In this document: piece by piece, positions 1 to 6,573 of the stretch
Layout of the letters: each line of letters begins with the position of its first letter
Numbering within the stretch: position 1 is the stretch's first letter
Origin: Bacteroidota bacterium
GTDB lineage: Bacteria; Bacteroidota; Bacteroidia; Chitinophagales; LD1
DNA: 6,573 nucleotides
Assembly: GCA_018267355.1 (NCBI GenBank)
Contig: JAFDYP010000089.1
Coordinates: 1 to 6,573, forward strand
Reading direction: 5' to 3'
Notes under the pieces: generated by a model
Seen by the model: the letters and a program-made list of their open reading frames with translations, nothing else
The model's database searches: none
Told to the model about the DNA's origin: nothing
Position numbers and translations under genes: made by a program

Positions 1-2
1 CA

Positions 3-275
3 GTAGAAAGAGATAAATTGGGCGTATATTTAAACTATATCATGCCTGACACTCAGGTCACAAGGACCCTGCTGGCGTTTGATAGGTTTAGGGAGATCAG
101 GTTCCTGCAGTACTTTGACCATACGGATGGCGCTGCTGAGGGCCTGGTGCGGACCACGAAACGAGCTATAGGTGTGGATTTCACAGAGGCAGACCGGGTA
201 AAATTACTCGGCGCGCTCCACAATATCGAAGGTGAAATGCGTTATAGCTGGCATAAACTACTGGAAGTAAAATAA
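3..275 (+). CDS. 3' end of an unrecognised protein gene (left-truncated)
   Basis: The reading frame is open from the first complete codon in the window to a TAA at 273-275, giving 91 visible residues and no clear start. An in-frame TTG at 18 and ATG at 42 could be starts, but the frame continues to the edge, so a longer protein entering from the left is more likely. The visible part is soluble-looking and rich in charged and aromatic residues (for example FDRFREIRFLQYFDH, and an ending GEMRYSWHKLLEVK). It has no membrane segment and no motif I recognise. The stop overlaps the next start by one base (TAATG), which suggests co-transcription and translational coupling with the porV-like gene. 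The function is unknown, and the link to secretion rests only on position. Confidence 0.7.
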   Translation, partial: VERDKLGVYLNYIMPDTQVTRTLLAFDRFREIRFLQYFDHTDGAAEGLVRTTKRAIGVDFTEADRVKLLGALHNIEGEMRYSWHKLLEVK

Positions 276-277
276 TG
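274..277 (+). promoter_or_regulatory. Stop/start overlap (ATG within TAATG)
   Basis: The TAA of the upstream gene (273-275) shares its last base with the ATG at 275-277. A GGAAG sits about 7 bases before the ATG. This layout is typical of translational re-initiation and supports a shared transcript. I see no promoter between the two genes. Confidence 0.6.
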
Positions 278-1423
278 AAGAATAGGACCACGAAACCCTG
301 TATGAGAAAAATAGTACTTGCCTTACTCTTAGTGACCACCATCTCGCAGGCCTTTGCGCAGGGCGAGATCAGGAAGTATACCAATGACTTCCTCAATATC
401 GGTGTAGGTGCCCGCGGCCTCGGCATGGGTAATGCGCAGGCAGCCTCTACCGAGGATGTCTACTCCGGCTACTACAATCCCGCCGGCCTCGCCAATATCC
501 CCAATAGCTTTCAGGTAGGCCTGATGCACTCTGAGTATTTTGCCGGTATAGCGAAGTACGACTACGGTTCTTTCGCCGTGCCTTTCAATGATCACAAGCG
601 TGTGCTCGGCTTTTCCTTCTTCCGCTTTGGCGTGGATGATATCCCCAATACGCTCTTCCTCTACGGGCCTGACGGCACACCTGACTATAGCAAGATCACT
701 TCCTTCTCTACTGCAGACTATGCCTTTATGCTGCACTACGCGCAGAAATTTGACAAGATACCGGGCCTGACTGCAGGTGGCACAGCCAAGGTGATCTACC
801 GCTCACTCGGGCCTTTTGGTCATGGTACGGGCTTTGGCATAGATCTCGGGCTGCAGTACCGCCACAAGGGCTGGAGGGCAGGTGTGATGCTGCGCGATAT
901 CACCACCACATTTGATGCATGGCAGTTTACGCTCACAGACGCGCAGAAGCAGGTGCTCCTGCAGGACTCAAACGAGATACCTAAGAACTCCATAGAGTAT
1001 GCCGCGCCTACCATCAATATAGCCGGGGCCTATGAGGTCAATATCAAAGACAAGTTTTTCATCCTGCCGGAGGTAGACCTCATACTGACCACAGATGGCC
1101 GCCGCAATGTGCTCCTGCCCGGCAAGCCTATCAGCCTCGATCTGGCAGCCGGCCTGGAGATGAACTATGCCCGCATAGGCTATATCCGCGTGGGCGTCTC
1201 AAACATACAGCGCTACTACGCAGAGAATGGCAAGCATAACTACAGCGTATCTCCGAGCATCGGTGCCGGTGTACGTATCAAGGTGATAGCCATAGACTAC
1301 ACCCTGACCAACCTGACCGCCATACAGGGTAGCTCTCAGAATAACGGACTCTACTCGCATGTGATATCACTGCGACTGGACATCAATATCAAAAAGAAAA
1401 CGCCGGAAGTGACCGTGCAATAA
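275..1423 (+). CDS. porV2: PorV/PorQ-family outer-membrane barrel protein, probable PorV2
   Basis: This is a complete 382-residue protein of the PorV/PorQ family, about the length of known PorV proteins (near 390). It has a signal peptide (hydrophobic residues 13-23, AFA at 26-28, predicted cleavage before Gln29). Next comes the family's hallmark N-terminal stretch: a Gly/Ala-rich GARGLGMGNA at 45-54, then YYNPAGLA at 66-73. The rest alternates polar and hydrophobic residues, as in beta-barrel strands, up to about residue 370, followed by a short charged tail. PorV shuttles T9SS cargo from the translocon to the attachment complex containing PorU, and this protein is inferred to do the same for the peptidase encoded next to it. 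I call it PorV2 rather than PorV because it precedes a giant PorU-like gene, whereas canonical porV follows a shorter porU. An alternative start is ATG 302 (373 aa), which gives a more compact signal peptide. ATG 275 is kept because of the TAATG overlap and a GGAAG at 263-267. The family is sure; the PorV2 subtype is likely. Confidence 0.87.
   Translation: MKNRTTKPCMRKIVLALLLVTTISQAFAQGEIRKYTNDFLNIGVGARGLGMGNAQAASTEDVYSGYYNPAGLANIPNSFQVGLMHSEYFAGIAKYDYGSFAVPFNDHKRVLGFSFFRFGVDDIPNTLFLYGPDGTPDYSKITSFSTADYAFMLHYAQKFDKIPGLTAGGTAKVIYRSLGPFGHGTGFGIDLGLQYRHKGWRAGVMLRDITTTFDAWQFTLTDAQKQVLLQDSNEIPKNSIEYAAPTINIAGAYEVNIKDKFFILPEVDLILTTDGRRNVLLPGKPISLDLAAGLEMNYARIGYIRVGVSNIQRYYAENGKHNYSVSPSIGAGVRIKVIAIDYTLTNLTAIQGSSQNNGLYSHVISLRLDINIKKKTPEVTVQ
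302..358 (+). other. Signal peptide of the PorV2-like protein
   Basis: From Met10, the sequence has a basic start (MRK), a hydrophobic core (IVLALLLV) and an AFA signal peptidase I site before Gln29. This holds for either start codon. It supports export by Sec and insertion in the outer membrane. There is no lipobox cysteine. Confidence 0.85.
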
Positions 1424-1432
1424 GCATAGCCT

Positions 1433-1489
1433 ATGCGCAAACTTTACATCACCATACTCAGCCTCAGTCTCTGTCTCATAGCCGGTGCA
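1433..1489 (+). other. Signal peptide of the PorU2-like protein
   Basis: MRK is followed by a hydrophobic core (LYITILSLSLCLI) and an AGA signal peptidase I site at residues 17-19, leaving Gln20 as the mature N-terminus. This supports the ATG at 1433 as the true start. The context around Cys14 (SLC) lacks the small residue at -1 required for lipoprotein processing. Confidence 0.85.
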
Positions 1490-4400
1490 CAGCACGTAGG
1501 GCTCTATGGCAATGAGTGGATAGACTATACGCCTGGCCATATTTACTATAAGGTCAAGGTCAAGGCAGATGGCATCTACCGCATACCATACACCACGCTG
1601 AATAACAACGTCCAGGGCCTGAGCAGTATCAACCCTGCTGACCTCGCCCTCTATCACAATGGTGCCCAGGTACCTATCTACGTCGCTACCAATGGCAGCG
1701 GCGCGCTGGACAGTACGAGCTACATCGAGTTTTATGGCAAGAGGAACTATGGCGATGTAGACTCAAATCTCTATGCGCCCGGTATGCAGGACCACACGAT
1801 GTACAGCCTCTTCTCTGATACGTCTATCTACTACCTCACGACCAAGACGGGCGGCGGCAACAGGCGCTTCCAGTTTATCAATAATGATACAGCATCTATT
1901 CCCTCTCTGACAGAGGAGCAATACTTCATCCATCCGTTTTATTGGTTTTACGGACCTACGTCCACAGCGCCGGGCTCTGGTGCCAAGTTTGCAGTAGGGA
2001 CCCTCTTTGGCGCGCCGGACTACCTCTACAAATCTACCTATGATCAGGATGAGGCCTGGGGCGGCGGCTGGGTCAATACCAGCAACTCTCCTCAGAACCT
2101 GCCGGTGGCCTTGCCGGCGATCTATACTGCCGGACCGCCTGCTATCGTCACCGGCAACCTCTTCACACGATCCTACGAGAATCACTGTATCACCATCAAG
2201 TGGATAGCAAACTCTGTGACCACCACGATCAATTCTTTTACTTTTGATAACACAGGCGGCGGGTTTAGTCATCATGGTTTCAGAGATACACTGCCACTCA
2301 GTATGCTCGCCGCTAGCAATACAGTCCCATTTCAGGAACTTTGTGGCGTTAGTTCACAGCAAACCCTCCTGATCAACTTATTTGTCTACTATCCGCGCAG
2401 GTACGACTTTGGCGGTGTCAACCAGTTTTACTGGCGCATGGCTGACGGTAGCGGGCAGCGCTACTTTCGGGTGAGCAATGTCACGACCACTGCCGCACAG
2501 CCTTTGCTCTATGATATTACTAATGGGTATATCATCCGCAGCACTGATGCACCTGCTGTCCTGCCCAAGAAATTTGTCCTGCCAGCAGCAGGCGGAGAGC
2601 GTGAGCTGTTCTTCCGCACAGATGCTGCTACTACCTACACTACCATATCACGTATGGATACGATCACCTTTCAGGACTACAGGCAGTTGCAGAGTTCTTT
2701 TGTGATCATCACTCATACATCACTCAGGCACGATAGCTCAGGTGTAGACAGGGTAGAGGACTACCGTAGCTACCGCAGCAGCAAGTACACCACGGAGATA
2801 TATGACATAGACCAGATCATCAATCAGTTTGGCTATGGCGTGCAAAAGACGCCCCTGGCCACGCGCAATTTCATAGAATATGCAGTAGACAGGTGGTCGC
2901 GCAAGCCTGAGTATGTATTCTTGGTAGGCAAAGGGCGCGAGTATGACGATGTGCGGAGCATAGCCTATGCCTATGATCATGACCTGATCACTCCTTTTGG
3001 CTCCGGTCCATCAGATATCCTGCTCACCTGCCGCAGGGGGAGCAACCATCCCCTCGTGGCCATAGGCCGCCTGGCAGCTACGCAGCCATCAGATGTGACA
3101 CACTATCTGGACAAGGTGCGCCAATATGAATCAGTGCAGGCGCAGGCCGGAGATCCCTACCAGACCAAGGCACAAAAGCTATGGATGAAGCATAATATGC
3201 ATTTCTCCGGAGGCTCTGATATATATGAGCAGCAGGCATTTGCCTCCTATCTGGGCGACTATGCCAATATAGCCGCCGATACCCTCTGGGGCGCACGCAC
3301 GCAGACCATCTACAAGACCACCTCACAGCCCATAGACAACTCATCTGCAGATATCATCCGCGCTAGTATAGACAGCGGGGTATCGCTCATGACCTTCTTT
3401 GGCCATGCTGCGGGTACGGCCTTTGACATCAGCGTAGACAATCCGGTCAACTGGACCAACTATGACAAGATGCCGATCATCTACTCCAATGGCTGCCAGT
3501 CAGGAGATATCTCTGATATATCATACACAGGTACCACCAGCTATATACCTACCTTCAGCCAGTCGTCAGTACTCACACCTGGCAAGTGTGCCGTAGCCTT
3601 CACCGCTACTGCCAAGACCTCGACCTCGCTGGAGCTGTATGAGTACGGCACCTATGTGTATCAGTACCTCTGCCGCAATGGCTACACCATGCCGTGGGGC
3701 CAGGCGCTACGCTACGCGCAGGACTCGATAGATGTCAACTATGGCGGAGAGGACCTCGCGCTGCTCGTAGCCTATGAGATGACGCTGCATGGAGACCCGG
3801 CTCTGACACTCAATCAGTATCCCAAACCCGACTACGAGATAGACCAGAACTCACTCTACTTTGACCCGCCGGTGGTCAATGCCAACGTAGATACCTTTGA
3901 GGCTAAAGTGATCGTAGCCAACCTCGGCAAGGCGATCAAAGACTCTATACAGATCAGGCTGACCCGCACCTATCCTACACCGTCGAGGCCGCTGCCGGAT
4001 ACCACGGAGGTATATACCTGGAAGGTCAAGGCACCATACTACATGGATACCTTCAGTGTCAGGATCGCCACCTTTCCCACGCTCACTACCGGCTACGGCC
4101 AAAACACTTTTACCGTCTATGTAGAAAGCGAACATCGCATAGACGAGATGTCTGAGACCAATAATGGCGATAACCTCAACTTTAGTTTTGCCATACAGTC
4201 GGATGATATCATACCGGTCTATCCGTATGAGTTTGCTATCGTGCCCGATCAGCATGTCACGCTGAAGGCCTCTACCGTAGACCCCTTTGCCGCACCGCGC
4301 AACTATAAGATACAGATAGACACAGCAGAGACCTTCCGCCATCCTATAGCACAGGCCAATATCTACCAGGGCGGCGGCGTGCTGCACTGGGCTGTGCCGT

Positions 4401-6573
4401 TCCAGTTTAAGGATAGTACGGTCTACTATTGGCGCGTGAGCCGTGACTCTATCAATGATACCATAGGCTACCGTTGGCACAATAGCTCATTCGTCTATAT
4501 ACAGAATGAATATCCCGGCTGGAACCAATCTCACTATTATCAATACGGCCATGACAACTATCAGGACAATGTTTATCTCGGTCCCGATAGGGAGTTTAAG
4601 TTTGTACCCAATATCAATAGCATACATGTAGAGTCAGTATGGACCAATGCTGTGGGCGGCCCGATCCCATTTTCAGATGTGCGCTGGGACTATAATAGTG
4701 TCACGCAATTCCGCTATAATCAGGGAGGCTGTTCGTATGCTACATCGCCTGGCGGGTTGACATTCTTTGTCATTGATACCACCACCGGGATCCCTCGCCA
4801 GAGCATACCGGCTGGCGGTACTGTGGGCAGTTTTGGAGAATTTAATTGCAGTCAGATGCCTATAAACGGGTTTGACTTCAATCTAGCAGGCACACCGCCC
4901 TCTACACTTCATGGTGCGACGTGGACAGCCATCATTACTAACTTTCTGGATAGTATACCTGACGGATCCATAGTTGGATTTTACTCGGTAAATAGGCCTG
5001 CGTGGGCCACCATGGATACTAATCTTATCAATCGCCTTGCGGCCATGGGGGCTACTGGTTTGAGACTGCTCAGGTCCGGAGCTCGCCCTGCCGGGCCATA
5101 TATATTCTTTACTCAAAAAGGAAAGCCATCCGTCAGTGCTCAATATTTTGGTGCGGATTTTAATCATCTTCTCGAGGCTGATTACAATTTTGGCGTACTC
5201 TGGCCGCGTGGCAGCTTCGCATCGCCGCTGATAGGCCCGGCGCTGGATTGGGGCTCCTTTCACTGGCGGCACAATCCGCTGGAAAACCCGACCAACGATC
5301 ACCAGTCTGTAGACATCATAGGAGTGAGCAATAACGGCCTCTCTACGCGCCTCTATACCACAGAGGCACTGGATACGGCTATCAACTTTATCAGCGCTGC
5401 CCAGTTTCCATATATCCGCCTCAAGCTGAATACGGATGACTCCCTGAGGCACACCCCATCCCAGCTCTACTACTGGAGGGTGCTGTACAAGAAGGTGCCC
5501 GAGGCGGCTATCAATCCTGCCGCTCACTTCGTGATGAATAAGGATACCTTCAATACCGGAGATAGCCTGAAAGTGGAGATAGCACTGGAGAATGTCTCTG
5601 AGATATCTATGGATAGCATGCGCACCAGCTATACCCTCAAGGGGCAGGGAGGGCTGATACCGGCGGTGATAGTCAAGAGCGACTCGCTGCGCGCAGCACA
5701 GACCCAGATATTAAAATTCGCCTATCCTATGAGTGACTCGCGGCTCATAGGCCAGGACCAGCTCACCATAGAGGCCAACCCGGTAGATGCCCTGCACCAG
5801 CCGGAGCAGTACCACTTCAATAACTATGCGATCATCAATAATATCAACGGCATATCAGACAAGGTCAACCCGCTGCTCGATGTGACCTTTGACGGGCGTC
5901 GCATCATGAATAATGACCTCGTATCTGCCAGGCCGCAGATCCTGATCCAGATGAAGGATGAGAATAAGACCCTCGCGCTGAATGATACCGCTCTAGCGCA
6001 GGTATACATCAGGTACCCGGGCCAGACCGTGCCTACACTGATACCTTATGACAATAACATCCTGTCATTCTACCCGGCCACAGGCAATATAGCCCAGAAT
6101 AATACCGCACGGATAGAGTTCAAGCCCTCCTTCCTGCAGGATGGCGTCTACGACCTGCTGGTGAGAGATAGAGACGTGAGCGGCAATTACTCCAGCAACT
6201 CACAAAACAGGTATGAAGGCACCTCGGTCAACGGTGTACACTATGACTACAAAATATCCTTCAACGTGATCACTAAATCCATGATCACAAATGTGCTGAA
6301 CTATCCTAATCCGTTCTCCACGCGCACTCAGTTTGTATTTACCCTCACAGGCAGTGAGGTGCCGGACTATATGAAGATCCAGATCATGACCGTGACAGGC
6401 CACGTGGTCAAAGAGATACAGCGCGCCGAGCTGGGCAATATACACGTAGGCGTAAACAAGACCGACTACTACTGGGATGGCCGCGATGAGTATGGAGACA
6501 AGCTGGCAAATGGCGTCTACTTTTACCGTGTCATCACCAAGATAGACGACAAGGATGTAGACCACATGAGCAG
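1433..6573 (+). CDS. porU2: Giant C25 (gingipain-family) cysteine peptidase, probable T9SS sortase PorU2 (3' end outside window)
   Basis: The frame is open for 1713 codons with no stop and runs off the right edge. The signal peptide (residues 1-19) ends AGA before Gln20. A beta-rich N-terminal region follows (YYKVKVKADGIYRIPY near 38-53, IEFYGKRNYGD near 98-109), typical of C25 proteins of this group. The C25 domain spans about 423-793, with His658 (FFGHA) and Cys688 (SNGCQSGD) as the catalytic pair and LHGDPALTL closing the fold. A CARDB-like domain (about 797-920, ending ETNN), sandwich modules with two YYWRV motifs (998-1002, 1346-1350), a possible ILEI-like domain (about 1105-1235), a second CARDB-like region (ending HFNNY, about 1482-1486 in the line preceding VTFDG at 1484-1488) and a FlgD-like sorting domain (from 1618) follow. 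PorU-type enzymes act on the cell surface, removing the cargo's C-terminal signal and attaching the cargo to lipopolysaccharide or another anchor. PorU is about 1160 residues, so this much longer form fits PorU2. Its substrate is unknown. A secreted C25 protease is the main alternative, but the adjacent barrel gene favours a sortase role. Confidence 0.85.
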   Translation, partial: MRKLYITILSLSLCLIAGAQHVGLYGNEWIDYTPGHIYYKVKVKADGIYRIPYTTLNNNVQGLSSINPADLALYHNGAQVPIYVATNGSGALDSTSYIEFYGKRNYGDVDSNLYAPGMQDHTMYSLFSDTSIYYLTTKTGGGNRRFQFINNDTASIPSLTEEQYFIHPFYWFYGPTSTAPGSGAKFAVGTLFGAPDYLYKSTYDQDEAWGGGWVNTSNSPQNLPVALPAIYTAGPPAIVTGNLFTRSYENHCITIKWIANSVTTTINSFTFDNTGGGFSHHGFRDTLPLSMLAASNTVPFQELCGVSSQQTLLINLFVYYPRRYDFGGVNQFYWRMADGSGQRYFRVSNVTTTAAQPLLYDITNGYIIRSTDAPAVLPKKFVLPAAGGERELFFRTDAATTYTTISRMDTITFQDYRQLQSSFVIITHTSLRHDSSGVDRVEDYRSYRSSKYTTEIYDIDQIINQFGYGVQKTPLATRNFIEYAVDRWSRKPEYVFLVGKGREYDDVRSIAYAYDHDLITPFGSGPSDILLTCRRGSNHPLVAIGRLAATQPSDVTHYLDKVRQYESVQAQAGDPYQTKAQKLWMKHNMHFSGGSDIYEQQAFASYLGDYANIAADTLWGARTQTIYKTTSQPIDNSSADIIRASIDSGVSLMTFFGHAAGTAFDISVDNPVNWTNYDKMPIIYSNGCQSGDISDISYTGTTSYIPTFSQSSVLTPGKCAVAFTATAKTSTSLELYEYGTYVYQYLCRNGYTMPWGQALRYAQDSIDVNYGGEDLALLVAYEMTLHGDPALTLNQYPKPDYEIDQNSLYFDPPVVNANVDTFEAKVIVANLGKAIKDSIQIRLTRTYPTPSRPLPDTTEVYTWKVKAPYYMDTFSVRIATFPTLTTGYGQNTFTVYVESEHRIDEMSETNNGDNLNFSFAIQSDDIIPVYPYEFAIVPDQHVTLKASTVDPFAAPRNYKIQIDTAETFRHPIAQANIYQGGGVLHWAVPFQFKDSTVYYWRVSRDSINDTIGYRWHNSSFVYIQNEYPGWNQSHYYQYGHDNYQDNVYLGPDREFKFVPNINSIHVESVWTNAVGGPIPFSDVRWDYNSVTQFRYNQGGCSYATSPGGLTFFVIDTTTGIPRQSIPAGGTVGSFGEFNCSQMPINGFDFNLAGTPPSTLHGATWTAIITNFLDSIPDGSIVGFYSVNRPAWATMDTNLINRLAAMGATGLRLLRSGARPAGPYIFFTQKGKPSVSAQYFGADFNHLLEADYNFGVLWPRGSFASPLIGPALDWGSFHWRHNPLENPTNDHQSVDIIGVSNNGLSTRLYTTEALDTAINFISAAQFPYIRLKLNTDDSLRHTPSQLYYWRVLYKKVPEAAINPAAHFVMNKDTFNTGDSLKVEIALENVSEISMDSMRTSYTLKGQGGLIPAVIVKSDSLRAAQTQILKFAYPMSDSRLIGQDQLTIEANPVDALHQPEQYHFNNYAIINNINGISDKVNPLLDVTFDGRRIMNNDLVSARPQILIQMKDENKTLALNDTALAQVYIRYPGQTVPTLIPYDNNILSFYPATGNIAQNNTARIEFKPSFLQDGVYDLLVRDRDVSGNYSSNSQNRYEGTSVNGVHYDYKISFNVITKSMITNVLNYPNPFSTRTQFVFTLTGSEVPDYMKIQIMTVTGHVVKEIQRAELGNIHVGVNKTDYYWDGRDEYGDKLANGVYFYRVITKIDDKDVDHMS
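2699..3811 (+). other. Peptidase C25 catalytic domain of the PorU2-like protein
   Basis: The domain opens with a buried strand (FVIITH, residues 423-428) and continues with the family pattern of a strand ending in LVGKGREYDD (about 578... of the translated C25 core, bases 2922-2950) and IGRLAATQPSDV (bases 3062-3097), a conserved Gly-Arg-Leu turn before a long helix. The predicted catalytic His658 is at bases 3404-3406 and Cys688 at 3494-3496, a spacing of 30 residues and similar to the His/Cys spacing of gingipains. LHGDPALTL near 785-793 is the usual end of the fold. Both active-site residues are present, so there is no sign of a dead enzyme. Confidence 0.85.
3821..4192 (+). other. CARDB/Ig-like domain of the PorU2-like protein
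   Basis: Residues about 797-920 form a beta-sandwich pattern directly after the catalytic domain: a strand with VIVANLGKA, then a closing DEMSETNN at 904-911. The acidic-Asn-Asn ending is a hallmark of CARDB domains, which act as adhesion or spacer modules. The boundaries are approximate. Confidence 0.6.
4745..5137 (+). other. Possible ILEI/PANDER-like domain of the PorU2-like protein
   Basis: Residues about 1105-1235 carry the ordered pattern I associate with the ILEI (FAM3/PANDER-type) fold: FFVIDTTTG (1110-1118), a Phe-rich stretch, FLDSIPDGSIV (1171-1181), then MGATGLRLLRSG (about 1205-1216) and GPYIFFTQKGK (1221-1231). The fold is seen in secreted vertebrate proteins and as a carbohydrate-related module elsewhere. 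The call is by eye only, and its role here would be binding of glycan or anchor, which is inference. Confidence 0.45.
6284..6573 (+). other. FlgD-like C-terminal sorting domain of the PorU2-like protein (cut by window edge)
   Basis: The domain starts near residue 1618 with NYPNPF at 1623-1628, then FVFTLTGSEVPDYMKIQI and VTGHVVKEI strands, YYWDGRDEYGD (1679-1689) and LANGVYFYRV (1691-1700). NYPNPF, WDG and NGVY are the signature of FlgD-Ig-like T9SS C-terminal domains. The visible sequence ends 13 residues after this last strand, so the stop codon probably lies within a few tens of codons to the right. Confidence 0.8.

Noticed and set aside
329..736. Open frame of 135 codons on the - strand
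   Set aside because: It is antisense to the signal peptide and hallmark motifs of the PorV-family protein, which are clearly the real product.
1424..1432. Possible terminator or promoter between the barrel and peptidase genes
   Set aside because: The gap is only 9 bases, with no hairpin, T-run or promoter elements.
1463..1474. Possible lipoprotein signal at Cys14 of the large peptidase
   Set aside because: The residue before the cysteine is Leu rather than Gly, Ala or Ser, and a good signal peptidase I site (AGA before Gln) follows.
1763..2275. Open frame of 170 codons on the - strand
   Set aside because: It is a shadow of the N-terminal region of the large peptidase, with an Arg/Gly-rich, low-information translation.
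1847..4379. Repeated GGCGGCGGC runs (about 1848, 2058 and 4369)
   Set aside because: They are short in-frame Gly tracts far apart, and do not form a repeat array or a mobile element.
3851..4480. Open frame of 209 codons on the - strand
   Set aside because: It is antisense to the CARDB-like and sandwich region. The pattern comes from codon bias of the + strand (few TTA, CTA and TCA triplets), and the protein resembles no family.
4883..5527. Open frame of 214 codons on the - strand
   Set aside because: It lies wholly antisense to the continuous PorU2-like frame. Its translation is rich in Arg, Cys and His, has no recognisable domain, and the + frame carries clear family motifs on both sides.

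Overview
The window reads as a Bacteroidota chromosome segment (Chitinophagia/Saprospiria-like is my guess; no marker gene fixes the class). The evidence is a pair of type IX secretion system (T9SS) type genes, signal peptides whose predicted cleavage leaves an N-terminal Gln, no Shine-Dalgarno sequence before the largest gene, and a FlgD-like/T9SS-type C-terminal domain. The base composition is moderate. Isoleucine is written ATC or ATA and almost never ATT in the large gene.

All real genes lie on the + strand and are packed as one probable operon: (1) the 3' end of an unrecognised gene that enters from the left edge and stops at 275; (2) a complete PorV/PorQ-family outer-membrane beta-barrel gene (275-1423), overlapping the first by one base (TAATG); (3) after a 9-base gap, a very long C25 (gingipain-like) cysteine peptidase gene from 1433 that is still open at the right edge (1713 codons visible). 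I read this third frame codon by codon from 1433 to 6573 and found no stop. It fits the large PorU-like proteins that databases call putative T9SS sortase PorU2, and the barrel fits its partner PorV2.

In the well-studied T9SS, PorV is a barrel that receives cargo after the outer-membrane pore, and PorU is a C25 sortase that removes the cargo's C-terminal signal and attaches it to the surface. The pair here looks like a second version of that module, with the barrel gene first and a sortase about 1.5 times longer than PorU. The large protein has, in order: a signal peptide, an N-terminal beta-rich region, a C25 domain with His658 and Cys688, a CARDB-like domain, beta-sandwich modules, a possible ILEI/PANDER-like domain, a second CARDB-like region, and a FlgD-like sorting domain cut by the window edge. 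There are no RNA genes, mobile elements, CRISPR arrays or convincing terminators, and there is no non-coding stretch longer than 9 bases.
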